DNA of 64,000 bases from a virus. How positions within the stretch are numbered: the first letter of the stretch is position 1; each line of letters begins with the position of its first letter. Below are positions 17,582-26,880 of the stretch, piece after piece. The notes beneath the pieces are model-generated. The model was not told the DNA's origin. It did no database searches and saw only the letters and a list, made by a program, of their open reading frames with translations. Position numbers and translations under genes: made by a program. The stretch is from positions 1 to 64,000 of the IMG/VR virus record IMGVR_UViG_3300034111_001607; one strand, 5' to 3'.

Positions 17582-18690
17582 ATATAAATCTTGTCAATTT
17601 GTTGGCTTTTTGCAATTCTTTTTGTTGCACTTGCAATATCTTTTGTGAAAGTTCCTCTATTACACAAAACAAGGTCGGTAATAGTTCCGCCTCCTTCGTC
17701 TTTGCGGAAAACAACCTCGGTAATTAAAAACTCACTATCAATTTTTTGCAATTCATTTTGATAACGCACTAATGTATTTATACCCCACGGCATTTTATCA
17801 TCTCGTTTTCTTCTAAAGCCTTCTACTGTAATAGGTATTTTACCACTTTCGGCACGCTTCCTATTCATTATATATTTTGCAATATCATTTAAAGTTGCAT
17901 TATTTGATTGTGTTGTTGCCTGTTGTATGAGTTGAATATTATTACTTAAAAGCTCGTCAATAGCTTCGCCAGTTTGCAAAACACTATTTTTTGTGAAATC
18001 ATTCACATCACTTTCGGCAAATAATTTTATCTTTTTTGCACGCCTTATTGTTGAAAATGTTGAATTTTTAACATTATTTAAAATAGTGTTGCCATTTGCA
18101 ATTGAATAAAGTTCAACGCCCGAGCTTTCATTTGATTCATTTAAAAATACAAGGTTGCCTTTTGCATTTGTAATAATAGTTGTTTGAGTTTGAGAAGCGT
18201 ATCTTCCAATAAAATTTAAAATAGTCTCTCCAACCTCAAAAACAATATCTTCCTTTGTTGTAATTGGAATGTTGCCAATTTGATTGTCAATCTTAATATC
18301 TGTAAAACCATTGCCATCTAAAACCGCCCTAACAAGGCTTTCAAGCGTTCTTTGTTTATATGTTTTTGGCAGTCCATTACTTTCTTCCAAGTCCTTTGTT
18401 TTACTTGCAATATCTAAAGAATAGGATATACCATCACTGGTTTCAGTTACGGTTGCACTCCATATATACCCCGTCAATTGCAAAATATCATTTATGTAAA
18501 TTTGTACTTCACTTTCATTATTAACCTCAACTAACGCTCTTTTTTTACCGTCAATAATTAGTTGCCTTACAACACCTGTAACTGTGCAAGTGTTATAAAA
18601 ACTTGACAATGATTGAGTAAGTTGGAAAGTTTCAAATGTATTAAAGCCAATATCTGTGCCATTTACGAGTATTTTAACTAAGTCCGTCAT
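17578..18690 (-). CDS. baseplate hub, Mu gpP (gp44)-like
   Basis: 370 residues. The N-terminal VKILVNGTDIGFNTFETFQL and the later TYKQRTLESLVRAVLDGNGF and VGETILNFIGRYASQTQ match the gpP/gp27 hub family, four-domain proteins that adapt the six-fold tube to the three-fold spike. It overlaps the upstream gp43-like gene by 4 nt. The C-terminal half keeps the family pattern (WGINTLVRYQNE, then FLITEVVFRKDEGGGT). Confidence 0.85.
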   Translation of the reverse strand: MTDLVKILVNGTDIGFNTFETFQLTQSLSSFYNTCTVTGVVRQLIIDGKKRALVEVNNESEVQIYINDILQLTGYIWSATVTETSDGISYSLDIASKTKDLEESNGLPKTYKQRTLESLVRAVLDGNGFTDIKIDNQIGNIPITTKEDIVFEVGETILNFIGRYASQTQTTIITNAKGNLVFLNESNESSGVELYSIANGNTILNNVKNSTFSTIRRAKKIKLFAESDVNDFTKNSVLQTGEAIDELLSNNIQLIQQATTQSNNATLNDIAKYIMNRKRAESGKIPITVEGFRRKRDDKMPWGINTLVRYQNELQKIDSEFLITEVVFRKDEGGGTITDLVLCNRGTFTKDIASATKRIAKSQQIDKIYI

Positions 18691-19898
18691 ACCAACGCTA
18701 AAACTCCACCACTTAAAGAACTAACATCTTTTGTATTGTTAATGTTATCTATCAAATCAAGATTGTCAAGGTTGCCATATAATCCATATACAAATTTTGC
18801 AAGTGGTCTTTGTGTTATATTATAAGATTGTATCTTTGGAAGTTGCAATGTAATTAAATCAAGTGTTTTATTGGCAACCGTTCTTAATTCTATAAGAGTT
18901 TGATATAAATCCTCATCAAGTCTTTCAGCGTCAAGACTTTGGAATGTTTGCTCCAAAAATTCCCTATTTTCTTGTAAGTTATCAACACTTTGGTAATCAA
19001 TATTAACACTTGCAAAATAGCATAATGCAAGCGAGGTTGTTTTAACATTATCATTTATGATATTCCTATTTGTGTCAATAATTTCTTTTGTTGTAGAGTC
19101 TATATAATACGCATCATTGCTAACTTGAAAAGCAGTCATTTCCCTTGAAACACCAAACAACTCTAACGCCCCATCAAAAGCCGTTTCAAGACTAAAAAGA
19201 GAAGAGTTTAAACTATCAGCTAAAATAGATGGACTGCCTGCAAGAATGCCCGCATTTACATTAAAAACATTAAGTGTGCTTGTAAAGTCGCTAAACCCCG
19301 TTGCACTTCCTTGCACTGTTTTTGCACGCCTTAACATTTCATTACCAATATTAGGTATTATAAACATCGCATCTTTTGTTGCGGTTATATTTTTTGCAAT
19401 ATTCGGGTATTTTTTTGTTAATTCTGCCTTTTTATTGATTAATGCTTGAACATTTTGCGTAAAAACACGGTCTTTCAACCTTCTAATAAAACCTTTATTG
19501 ACATCATTGTTTGTTGAAGTTATAGTCGGTTCTGTTTGGTAAAATGTTAATGAATAATTCCATTTTCCAACCTCTGAAATAAGGTTGACATCTGGCGTTA
19601 TACCCTCACAAATCATTTTTGTGTATTTTTGCCTTCCAATAACTAAGTCACCAACCCCCTCCTGTGTTGTTATTTTTATTAATTCATTTATTGCATTGTC
19701 ATTTCTTGGAACATAAACCTCACCAGTAATTGAAATTGAAAGCCCTTTTAAACCCAACTCTTCTACATAAGCACGGTCTCTATTTGGAAACTCATGAACT
19801 TTTATTTTTTTTAAAAGTGGTGCAGTTTGTGTAATAACACGCCCCAGTGAAACACCCTTATAAGTTGCTTCCTGAAAGTTGCCAGTGTTAATAGACAT
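18687..19898 (-). CDS. DNA circularisation / tail protein, Mu gpN (gp43)-like
   Basis: 403 residues. ATYKGVSLGRVITQT, KKIKVHEFPNRDRAYVEELG, then ITGEVYVPRNDNAINELI match the conserved N-terminal domain of gpN, in which a fish-hook beta domain ends in an EDLG motif. GpN sits between tape measure and gpP in Mu and forms the distal tail-tube ring. The order here is the same. The name DNA circularisation protein comes from Mu annotation; the structural role is the more likely one. Confidence 0.85.
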   Translation of the reverse strand: MSINTGNFQEATYKGVSLGRVITQTAPLLKKIKVHEFPNRDRAYVEELGLKGLSISITGEVYVPRNDNAINELIKITTQEGVGDLVIGRQKYTKMICEGITPDVNLISEVGKWNYSLTFYQTEPTITSTNNDVNKGFIRRLKDRVFTQNVQALINKKAELTKKYPNIAKNITATKDAMFIIPNIGNEMLRRAKTVQGSATGFSDFTSTLNVFNVNAGILAGSPSILADSLNSSLFSLETAFDGALELFGVSREMTAFQVSNDAYYIDSTTKEIIDTNRNIINDNVKTTSLALCYFASVNIDYQSVDNLQENREFLEQTFQSLDAERLDEDLYQTLIELRTVANKTLDLITLQLPKIQSYNITQRPLAKFVYGLYGNLDNLDLIDNINNTKDVSSLSGGVLALV

Positions 19899-19900
19899 AT

Positions 19901-21475
19901 TTAAAATCCTAAGTTATAATTAGTTGCAACACTCATTCCATTTGGAATATTATTTGCTTTTGTTTTTACTTCACTTCCCTTTGGAATACCATTTACATTT
20001 AAGTCAATACCTATTTGTGAATTTGTTGTTGTATTGTTATTGACTGTTTGGGTTTGCATAAGTCGTTGCAATGGGGATGCCTGCGGTAGACTGTCATTTA
20101 TTTTGCTTTGTGGCAATTGTAATGTAGTTTCTAAACTTTGACCACCAGTAAAAAAATCACCAATTTTACTTGCTATATTTGTTAAACCTTCAAATTTTGA
20201 TATAAAACTTGTCAACATATCCGAAAGCCATTGTATTTTATCTCCAACCCAGTTAAAAATTGGTTTTATTATGTTTTCCATTATAAAACCAAGCCCAGAC
20301 CATTTATAAATAAATTCTCCAGTTATCATTAACATATCCCATATTTGTTTTCTAAAGGCATATAATGCTACGCCAGCAGCAGTAATAAGAATTGGTATTG
20401 CAACCCAAGGCGATAATAATAAAGCCACTCCTGTAGCCATAATTCCTATTAAAGACGATATTAAACCAAGTGTAATTAATATCGGTGGTAATGTTATAAC
20501 AAGAAGTGTAAAATAAGTCCAGAATTTTTTTGCCTGTGGTGAAAGATTATCAATCGTTACCTTGAGTTTTGCAAAAAAATCAGCAAGATTATTAATCATC
20601 TTACTAACTCCGCCAGTATCTAACATTTCACCAAAAGAAATCTTAAATTGCTTATATGTTTCCCCCAATCTATCCATAGCACCACTTGATGATTGTGCAT
20701 ATCTTGTTATAGAATCAGCATATTTTGGGTCAAGTGCAAACTTTTTCATAGTGTCTTGTAACATTTTTGGTGTTATACCAGCACCACCTTTTTCTGAAAT
20801 CATATTCATAACATCCGCAGTGGTCACTCCTAATGTTTCAGCAATCATTTTTTTAATTGGTAAGCCCCATGATTCTATTACTTTAATATCCACTAATTCA
20901 AATTTGCCCTTACCAAGACCTTGTTTAATTTGTTCTGTAATGGCATCAAAGTTCTTACCTGCACCCATACCATACAATGCGGTTGTATAATCTTCAATGA
21001 AAGGCATAATTTCTTCCGTTCCCATTCCAACTGATTGTTTTAATGAAGTCATTAAACCAAAAACCTGTTCTGTACTTAGAGCAGTTTTCATTGCAAAGTC
21101 TTGTCCAGATTTTGTCATTTTATCAGAATTTTCTTGAAATGAAACTGCCATTCTTGTTTGTAGTTGCTCAAATTCTGCAAAATCTTGATATGCACTTTTA
21201 GCAAATAACCCAGTTGGAATTGAAGCAAACAAACCTTTTGTTCCAAATGAACGCATATTACTACCAGCATTATTCATATTATCACCCATTTTTTTTGTCT
21301 TTTGTATCAACATATCCATTTTTGAAATGGTTTTTTGCGTTGATTCTTGCATTTTTTCTTGACCGCGAACAAAAGCCCTTTCCATTTTGTCAATCTGCCC
21401 TGCCATTTTATTGATTGTAGGGCTTATCTTATCAATCAGCGTAAAAAGGTATTCGTATGTTATTTGATTTGCCAT
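19901..21475 (-). CDS. tail tape-measure protein
   Basis: 524 residues. Helical N-terminus with KISPTINKMAGQIDKMERAF, a middle with the lytic/TMP pattern (LSTEQVFGLMTSLKQSVGMG, YTTALYGMGAGKNFDAITEQ), and two hydrophobic segments at about 325-370 typical of tape measures. It sits after the tail assembly chaperone and before gpN, as expected. Tape-measure length sets tail length at roughly 0.15 nm per residue, so a short-to-medium tail of about 80 nm is an inference. It starts 1 nt after the frameshifted chaperone stop. Confidence 0.9.
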   Translation of the reverse strand: MANQITYEYLFTLIDKISPTINKMAGQIDKMERAFVRGQEKMQESTQKTISKMDMLIQKTKKMGDNMNNAGSNMRSFGTKGLFASIPTGLFAKSAYQDFAEFEQLQTRMAVSFQENSDKMTKSGQDFAMKTALSTEQVFGLMTSLKQSVGMGTEEIMPFIEDYTTALYGMGAGKNFDAITEQIKQGLGKGKFELVDIKVIESWGLPIKKMIAETLGVTTADVMNMISEKGGAGITPKMLQDTMKKFALDPKYADSITRYAQSSSGAMDRLGETYKQFKISFGEMLDTGGVSKMINNLADFFAKLKVTIDNLSPQAKKFWTYFTLLVITLPPILITLGLISSLIGIMATGVALLLSPWVAIPILITAAGVALYAFRKQIWDMLMITGEFIYKWSGLGFIMENIIKPIFNWVGDKIQWLSDMLTSFISKFEGLTNIASKIGDFFTGGQSLETTLQLPQSKINDSLPQASPLQRLMQTQTVNNNTTTNSQIGIDLNVNGIPKGSEVKTKANNIPNGMSVATNYNLGF

Positions 21476-21476
21476 T

Positions 21477-21719
21477 TTATTTTCTTTTTTTACTTTCTGC
21501 TTCTAATTTTTTTGAATACTCTATCAAGCTATCAATTCTTGGGTTTAGCAACGGAAGCTCAAACTCTAAAAATTCAATGTATGGCATATTTTCATAGTCT
21601 TTAATTGCAAAATAGCCTTGACAATTTGTTTGGAAAAATAAAAGCCTATCATATATTTCTAAAAATCTTATATAGGCTTCCTCAAAACATTTTACTTGTA
21701 AAGTTCCGAGAAAAAACCC
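21477..21719 (-). CDS. T-like extension of tail assembly chaperone made by -1 frameshift
   Basis: In the -1 frame relative to the chaperone gene the sequence is open from the slippery site to the TAA at 21477-21479. It encodes about 79 residues (GTLQVKCFEEAYIRFLEIYD, then YFAIKDYENMPYIEFLEFEL, ending in a basic tail). It has no start codon at its beginning and ends one base before the tape-measure ATG. This is the G/GT arrangement of lambda and the equivalent chaperones of Mu and P2: a small fraction of ribosomes slip and make the fusion that loads tail-tube protein on the tape measure. Confidence 0.8.
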   Translation of the reverse strand, partial: GFFLGTLQVKCFEEAYIRFLEIYDRLLFFQTNCQGYFAIKDYENMPYIEFLEFELPLLNPRIDSLIEYSKKLEAESKKRK

Positions 21720-22198
21720 AAAAAACTTAAAATCAATTCATCTTTTGTTTTAACACCAAGCGTTGCCAAAAATTCTTGTTTTGTAGAGTGTGTAATACCG
21801 TCTTCGCTTTTCAATGATGAAGTTTTTACAAGTATCTTGTCAACTTCATTTTCAAACTCTTCAAAAAGTTCTGCATCGTAAAGTATATCAATCAAATCGG
21901 CAGGCGTTGTTTCTATTTTTTTTACTTCCTCCGTTTTTACACTATTCTTATAAGATTGCTGTACTTCTACAAAATTCTTACCAAGTGCACGAGCCATTGT
22001 TTCTATGTGGTTTTGTTGAAGTTTAGATTGACTTTTCTTGATATATTGTACAACCTTTCTAACATAAGTTCTTACCGTTCCAACATCAATGTCGCCAAAC
22101 TCAATTGAGATAATTGCAATATCCTCAAACTCTTTTTCTTTTTGAACTCTAAAAGAAATTGGTTTTGAAAAATGAAAAATCTTTTTTTCTTCTTGCAT
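21692..22198 (-). CDS. tail assembly chaperone, Mu gp41-like
   Basis: 168 residues. Located between tail tube and tape measure, the invariant position of the tail assembly chaperone. FHFSKPISFRVQKEKEFEDI resembles gp41-type N-termini (a short beta domain describing a tail-assembly E family). The C-terminus is acidic and helical and ends LGFFSELYK. The last codons hold three candidate slippery heptamers, so it should be made both alone and as a longer fusion. Confidence 0.8.
   Translation of the reverse strand: MQEEKKIFHFSKPISFRVQKEKEFEDIAIISIEFGDIDVGTVRTYVRKVVQYIKKSQSKLQQNHIETMARALGKNFVEVQQSYKNSVKTEEVKKIETTPADLIDILYDAELFEEFENEVDKILVKTSSLKSEDGITHSTKQEFLATLGVKTKDELILSFLGFFSELYK
21710..21725 (-). 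promoter_or_regulatory. programmed -1 ribosomal frameshift site
   Basis: Read on the minus strand in the chaperone frame, the codons AGT TTT TTG GGT TTT TTC contain T-TTT-TTG, G-GGT-TTT and T-TTT-TTC. All fit X-XXY-YYZ. G-GGT-TTT and T-TTT-TTC lie 19 and 16 nt before the in-frame stop, and both lead into the open -1 frame. A downstream stimulatory structure was not evident by eye. Confidence 0.8.
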
Positions 22199-22211
22199 AA
22201 AACTTTATTAA

Positions 22212-22595
22212 TTACACTTTTAAAAGCGGGTCAGCACTACATTCAAGAGTAATGTCGTCTTTACCAAACTCAACACTACCAAAGTTATCAACACCAAAAT
22301 TTACGAAATCATAAGACTGGTCGTTATCATCAAATACAGATGCGGTAAAAGAGCCATTGTTTGGGCTACCAGCGACTTCTTTTGCATATTTTTCAGCACG
22401 AGCAGTAGGTTTAAAGGTTATCATTATTTTTGAATAATGCTCATCAACATTTTGCGTTCTATTGACCGTACCATTTACATTACCCGAAACATCAAATGTT
22501 ATGCTACCATAAGTTATTTTACAATCAATTAAATCAGGGAAAAGACCCTTGCCACCAATATTGATTTTTTTAATTACAATGTTTCCACCTGCCAT
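22212..22595 (-). CDS. tail tube protein, Mu gpM-like
   Basis: 127 residues, follows the sheath gene and precedes the chaperone gene, the conserved tube slot. GNIVIKKINIGGKGLFPDLI then ITFKPTARAEKYAKEVAGSP fits a single-domain tube subunit with alternating strands. Many copies form the inner tube through which DNA passes. Confidence 0.82.
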   Translation of the reverse strand: MAGGNIVIKKINIGGKGLFPDLIDCKITYGSITFDVSGNVNGTVNRTQNVDEHYSKIMITFKPTARAEKYAKEVAGSPNNGSFTASVFDDNDQSYDFVNFGVDNFGSVEFGKDDITLECSADPLLKV

Positions 22596-22607
22596 ATATT
22601 ATTTTAA

Positions 22608-24116
22608 TTAAATTTTTACCACAAATGTTATATCGATAAATCTAACTTGCCCAACAAGATATAATCTTAATGTTGTTGCATAAGAACCAGCACCAAGATC
22701 AATTACTGCCGTTTGGTCAATAACATTTTCAACATCTGTGAATAAATTATTGTCGTCAATCAGTATACCATATTCCTGTGCTAACTGCTTATAAAGTCGC
22801 ATAATAGCAGATTTCATTGTTCCATAACTTGCAAGCCTATCACCAGCAACACCAGTGGTTAATTTATACCTTTGGAATTGGCTTTGTAATGATTTCAAGA
22901 TAAACCTTCTTGAATATGTAACGCCGTCAACAGTTGATTGGTATTTGAAAGTATCATTATCAATACCTAAATCGTCTTTTACCGAGCCAGTAAATAATTC
23001 ACCAAGAAGAACTGCGGTATTACTTTCATTATTGTAAAAAGTAAAACTTCCAAGACCATCAAGAACTTCATTTTCTTCTTTTGAAAAACCAGTGCCTGTT
23101 GGAAGTGGCTGTATATCATTAAAAACAAGTTGTGCGTATGGCAAACCAATATTTTTAATTGCACCTTTTGTAATATCTTGTGCGAAGTCAACATCAGCGT
23201 CTGGTGTTAAAAATAAACTTAATTTTGATGCAAGTTGTGCCGACATAACATCAGGGTTTTCAACTAAGAAATCAGGGTGCAGTCTTCCTCTTAAAACCGC
23301 CTTATCTGTTGGGTAAAGTGCATATAATGCAGAAAGATTTGAATATGTATCTACCTTTGTTTGAATTGCAGTACTGTATTTTAAGCCCCTTGTTACATTG
23401 AAGTTGTCATTTGTGTAATCGCTAATAAACTCATAATTATAAGTTGCAGGATATACAATAAACTTAAATGACTGGTCAGCAATAACATCAAACAAGCCAG
23501 TCAAAACTGGGTCTGTTGCACCGCTTGCTAAATAATCGGCACTTTTTGCAACTGTTAAACCTGCAACACTGCCTTCAAAATCAAGCAATATTGTATTACC
23601 GTTCGTTCCTGCGTTTAATGCTGTAATGGTAACCGTTCCAGTTGTATTTGAAGCTGAATAATTTCTGTTAAGGTAGTTTGTAACCGCAGTTTGAAGTTTT
23701 GCACCTACTTGGGTTGCTGTTTCACCACTTAAAACATCAATTGCAAACTTTCCATTTGTTTTACTATCTACATAAAAAATCAATGTGCCTTGCTCTGTTG
23801 CTGTGCCCGTTATCGTAAAAGTTCCCGTTGCCTTAGTGATGCCATTGTCTGCCAATGAAATTGCACTTAGTTTTGACTTTACAGTAGACTTATTAAAATC
23901 TTTTAAAACTGCACGCAAAAGCTTTGCAATATGTGAAGTTCTTCCAAAATATGTATTAACCTCACTTTCACTAATAATATTTTCTATTAATGCACCAGCT
24001 GTTGCCGTTCCCCCTATTTTTTGCCCTACAACAAGAACATCAAAATTATTAAGACCGCCTACTTGTGCTTGCTGAACGATTGTGCCTCGTGTTGCTGGAA
24101 ATGGTTTATTTATCAT
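22608..24116 (-). CDS. contractile tail sheath, Mu gpL-like
   Basis: 502 residues. FPATRGTIVQQAQVGGLNNF at the start, a variable central domain (about 100-230) with repeated beta strands, then TKGAIKNIGLPYAQLVFNDI and the C-terminal DLGAGSYATTLRLYLVGQVR, which matches sheath handshake strands. It defines the phage as a contractile-tailed myophage. The size is in the usual 480-520 range. Confidence 0.9.
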   Translation of the reverse strand: MINKPFPATRGTIVQQAQVGGLNNFDVLVVGQKIGGTATAGALIENIISESEVNTYFGRTSHIAKLLRAVLKDFNKSTVKSKLSAISLADNGITKATGTFTITGTATEQGTLIFYVDSKTNGKFAIDVLSGETATQVGAKLQTAVTNYLNRNYSASNTTGTVTITALNAGTNGNTILLDFEGSVAGLTVAKSADYLASGATDPVLTGLFDVIADQSFKFIVYPATYNYEFISDYTNDNFNVTRGLKYSTAIQTKVDTYSNLSALYALYPTDKAVLRGRLHPDFLVENPDVMSAQLASKLSLFLTPDADVDFAQDITKGAIKNIGLPYAQLVFNDIQPLPTGTGFSKEENEVLDGLGSFTFYNNESNTAVLLGELFTGSVKDDLGIDNDTFKYQSTVDGVTYSRRFILKSLQSQFQRYKLTTGVAGDRLASYGTMKSAIMRLYKQLAQEYGILIDDNNLFTDVENVIDQTAVIDLGAGSYATTLRLYLVGQVRFIDITFVVKI

Positions 24117-24517
24117 TTGTCTTTTTTATTAATTTCTTCTTGTTGTTTTTTAATATTTTCTATTAATTCTTTATGTTCTTTTAACAAAGCTTCAGTACTT
24201 TTCAATGTTTTTTTATCATCATCACTTCTATCTTTTTCATTCATTGCTTTGATATTTTTTAGAGTTGTTTCTAACATCTCACTAAAAATATTTGAACTTT
24301 CAAAAAATTTATCAAATTGCAATGTTTGTGCAAAATATTCACACTTTTCTTTTACACACAGTGCATGAACGCAGTTGTCTTTTATAGCGTCTTTTAACCT
24401 TGCACGCCAAAACTTGTCAAGTGGAACTCCTTGATTGTCTTTAATTTCTATGATTTGACCTTCCTCAAATTTATTTTTATTCAAATCAAGAAATGGTGTA
24501 TTGATTTTTAAAAGCAT
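24113..24517 (-). CDS. small tail protein, DUF2635 / Mu gp38-like with coiled-coil tail
   Basis: 134 residues. The first 45 (GQIIEIKDNQGVPLDKFWRA, then RLKDAI) resemble DUF2635, where a G..V....Y/FWRRRL motif is conserved, and the gene lies just before the sheath gene as gp38 does in Mu. A helical acidic extension (about 75-134) is added. The start overlaps neither neighbour, but its stop overlaps the sheath ATG by 4 nt. Function in Mu is not well defined. Confidence 0.55.
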   Translation of the reverse strand: MLLKINTPFLDLNKNKFEEGQIIEIKDNQGVPLDKFWRARLKDAIKDNCVHALCVKEKCEYFAQTLQFDKFFESSNIFSEMLETTLKNIKAMNEKDRSDDDKKTLKSTEALLKEHKELIENIKKQQEEINKKDK

Positions 24518-24571
24518 ATGTAACTAACTAACAGTTAAAAATAATTATGTTTTTTCACTTGTCAAGTGTTT

Positions 24572-25666
24572 TTATATATCATCTGTAACACTTGCCAATA
24601 ATTCATTGTTTTGATTTTCAAATGTCAATGATATTTCTTTAAATGGCACGCCTTCGTATGGAGTAAATTTGTCTTGATATGTTACATATCCTAACGCTAC
24701 AAAATTATAAACATGTATATACCTTTTTCCACTTTCATCGGATTCTCCATCGTGGCTTGATAAAACAAGTCTATTAGTTTTACCACTTGCATAAACGCTT
24801 GAAAATTTTGCATTACATAATGATTTTTCTAAAATCCACGCAAATTCATTCATTGCTAAATCTTTTACTGCATAAGGTTTGGTATTATTATCAATTTCAA
24901 AGGAAACAACAATTGAAAACTCTGTTTTTTGTTGTATAACTTGCTCATTGCTTAAATTTTCTACCTGCTGGGCATCTGTGAACTCTATACCATTGTTTGA
25001 ATTAACAACAGAATTAACAATTGCGTACATTGAAGTTTCAAGGCTTTGGTCGCCGTTTAAATACCTACGCAACCTTTCAATTGAAATAAACGGAATAATT
25101 TTTGTTTTTTTGTAATCAATAACCGTTGGAGTACCCCCTATAATTGTATTTGTGGTTTTTAATTGGTATGTAAATGTGTTTGCATTGACAACGTTCACTT
25201 TCTTAACTCCGTTGACATTGTCTGTATCTTGCGTTAAAATTTGACCATTTACCGTTGCAAGTGCTGGTGCGGTATTGATTTTATAAAAAAATGTGTAATC
25301 ATCAACAACTTGGAATATTTCAAACAAACCGTTATATTCAGTAGGTGTGCAACCTGCTATTTTTACATATTTGTCCGTTGCCGTGTTTATAAAGTGCATT
25401 TCATCTGTTATCACCTTTACAAGACCGTTGCCATTATATTTTAAGGAGTTTATTTGAACTGCATTGAAGGCGTTTGTTATAATAACTTCTTGACCATTTA
25501 TAAAGCCATGTGGGTTTGTTGTAATAAATGTTACCAAGCCTGTATTTACTGTAAAGGAGTTTAATGGTATTGTATTGGCAAAATATGTTAATAAACTTGG
25601 GTAGTAATACTGTGCTATTTTTGGAAACCACTCTCTTAAATGGTTAGAAATGTCAACTGTTTTCAT
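24572..25666 (-). CDS. tail terminator/completion protein, Mu gp37-like with Ig-like insert
   Basis: 364 residues. Its place between the gp10-like gene and gp38-like gene is that of Mu gp37 (DUF1834). The terminal parts (LAMNEFAWILEKSLCNAKFS, YNFVALGYVTYQDKFTPYEG) fit a tail completion fold. Residues about 35-165 are an added module with PHGFINGQEVIITNAFNAVQ and NGLFEIFQVVDDYTFFYKI, the repeated Ig-like domain of phage virion proteins. That makes it about twice the usual length. Role: caps the tail and joins it to the head. Confidence 0.65.
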   Translation of the reverse strand: MKTVDISNHLREWFPKIAQYYYPSLLTYFANTIPLNSFTVNTGLVTFITTNPHGFINGQEVIITNAFNAVQINSLKYNGNGLVKVITDEMHFINTATDKYVKIAGCTPTEYNGLFEIFQVVDDYTFFYKINTAPALATVNGQILTQDTDNVNGVKKVNVVNANTFTYQLKTTNTIIGGTPTVIDYKKTKIIPFISIERLRRYLNGDQSLETSMYAIVNSVVNSNNGIEFTDAQQVENLSNEQVIQQKTEFSIVVSFEIDNNTKPYAVKDLAMNEFAWILEKSLCNAKFSSVYASGKTNRLVLSSHDGESDESGKRYIHVYNFVALGYVTYQDKFTPYEGVPFKEISLTFENQNNELLASVTDDI

Positions 25667-26142
25667 ACTTTCCTCACTAAAATACCTTTTGATTTCAACG
25701 CACTATTGATTTGATTTTCAACATTCGTTTCAACTCTTTTTTCATTTGTTTTTGCTGTTCTTTCTAAAAAGTGCCTTGTTTCTTCTAAGTCTTTTGCGTA
25801 ATCAATATTGCTATTTCCTGCCCCTATAACAAGCTTTCTTGACCCTTGCGTTTTTGAGTTTATTGTTTTTACAAGACCACCAGTTCTAACTGCTGGAAAG
25901 TCTGTATTACTTCTATTTTCTGCACTCGTTGGACTTGACGCTCTAACATTTTGACCCTTACGCAAACCACTTGTAACTGGGTATATAACACCAGTTTTTA
26001 CGCCATTAAACATTGCATTTTTAATATAACCAGTCAACTGTTGTCCACTTTGTTGCATACCTCTTGACATACCAGCCTTTGCAAGTTCTAATATTTCTTT
26101 TACATCGGGGCGTTTGCCAGTTATCTTTTTTTGAATAGTCAT
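25663..26142 (-). CDS. HK97 gp10-like minor virion protein
   Basis: 159 residues. ASSPTSAENRSNTDFPAVRT followed by a helical DLEETRHFLERTAKTNEKRV fits the HK97 gp10 / virion morphogenesis family, where the C-terminal helix carries an RPFLxPA-like segment. These proteins sit at the head-tail interface. It overlaps both neighbours by 4 nt within the connector block. Confidence 0.7.
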   Translation of the reverse strand: MTIQKKITGKRPDVKEILELAKAGMSRGMQQSGQQLTGYIKNAMFNGVKTGVIYPVTSGLRKGQNVRASSPTSAENRSNTDFPAVRTGGLVKTINSKTQGSRKLVIGAGNSNIDYAKDLEETRHFLERTAKTNEKRVETNVENQINSALKSKGILVRKV

Positions 26143-26435
26143 AAATTTAATAGTATTGCCAATTGATACGCAACTTCCAACATTTGCTCTTTTCTATCAA
26201 ATTTCCATACAACTGAACGCCCCTCTGTTGTTAAAAATACTATTGTATCATAAGTGATTTCTTTTTCTTCAATTTGTGTAGGTTTTATTTCTACAATATT
26301 TGGTATATATACATTACTATAAGAATGTTCCGATTTTGCATTTAATGAAAGACTGTTATATTTTGTAATTTTTACAATAAAATCTCTTTTAGGTATAATG
26401 TTGGCAATGGTGTTGCTAGTAGCTTTTATTAACAT
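26139..26435 (-). CDS. small protein of head-tail connector block
   Basis: 98 residues, beta-rich, no TM. A promoter-like sequence lies just upstream, with the TAACTAAA leader ending 8 nt before its ATG, so transcription may restart here. No family recognised. Position suggests a tail or connector component. Confidence 0.55.
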   Translation of the reverse strand: MLIKATSNTIANIIPKRDFIVKITKYNSLSLNAKSEHSYSNVYIPNIVEIKPTQIEEKEITYDTIVFLTTEGRSVVWKFDRKEQMLEVAYQLAILLNL

Positions 26436-26485
26436 ATATTTTTTTTAGTTATAAATATACTTATATTATTATTTTAGAAAGTCAA
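26436..26485 (-). promoter_or_regulatory. internal late-operon promoter
   Basis: TTGACT (plus 26485-26480) overlaps the 3-prime end of the preceding gene. It is followed by an A/T stretch with TAATAT/TAAGTA boxes and the leader TTATAACTAAA 8 nt before the ATG at 26435. The layout matches the other cassettes in the window. Confidence 0.5.
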
Positions 26486-26877
26486 AATTTATTTGCTTCA
26501 ATATCATCTTCCCCCCTTTCAACAGTTGTAAATTTGATATACTTATCTTCTTCGTTTATGTTTTCAATATTTCTAACCTTGAAATTCTTATTTTTGAATT
26601 TAATGTAATATGACTTTGTATCATCAAAAGTTGCACGCCATCTTATTGTAAAAACAGTGGTTATCGTATCACCAAGATTTACACCGTTGTCAAAATTCCT
26701 TGTTGTTTTAGTTTTAATATTTGCTTCCGCACTTAAAACCAGTGTATGAATTTTTTCAGGCACGCCATCAATTGTATTCGGTAATTCAACGCTTACGGTG
26801 TAAATTCCAATAAGTTTGTCAAAAATCAAGCCGTCTTCGGGAATTTGTGAACCAATACAACATTTGGGTTTCCACAT
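26482..26877 (-). CDS. head-tail joining/stopper protein
   Basis: 131 residues. TVFTIRWRATFDDTKSYYIK followed by NKNFKVRNIENINEEDKYI is the pattern of phage head-tail adaptor proteins of the SPP1 gp16 / HK97 type (FxIRWRxxIDxxxRI, YxIxxIxxxxExxxYI). It would close the connector channel after DNA packaging. The neighbours are a gp6-like connector and a gp10-like gene, the expected context. Confidence 0.75.
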   Translation of the reverse strand: MWKPKCCIGSQIPEDGLIFDKLIGIYTVSVELPNTIDGVPEKIHTLVLSAEANIKTKTTRNFDNGVNLGDTITTVFTIRWRATFDDTKSYYIKFKNKNFKVRNIENINEEDKYIKFTTVERGEDDIEANKF

Positions 26878-26880
26878 ACA

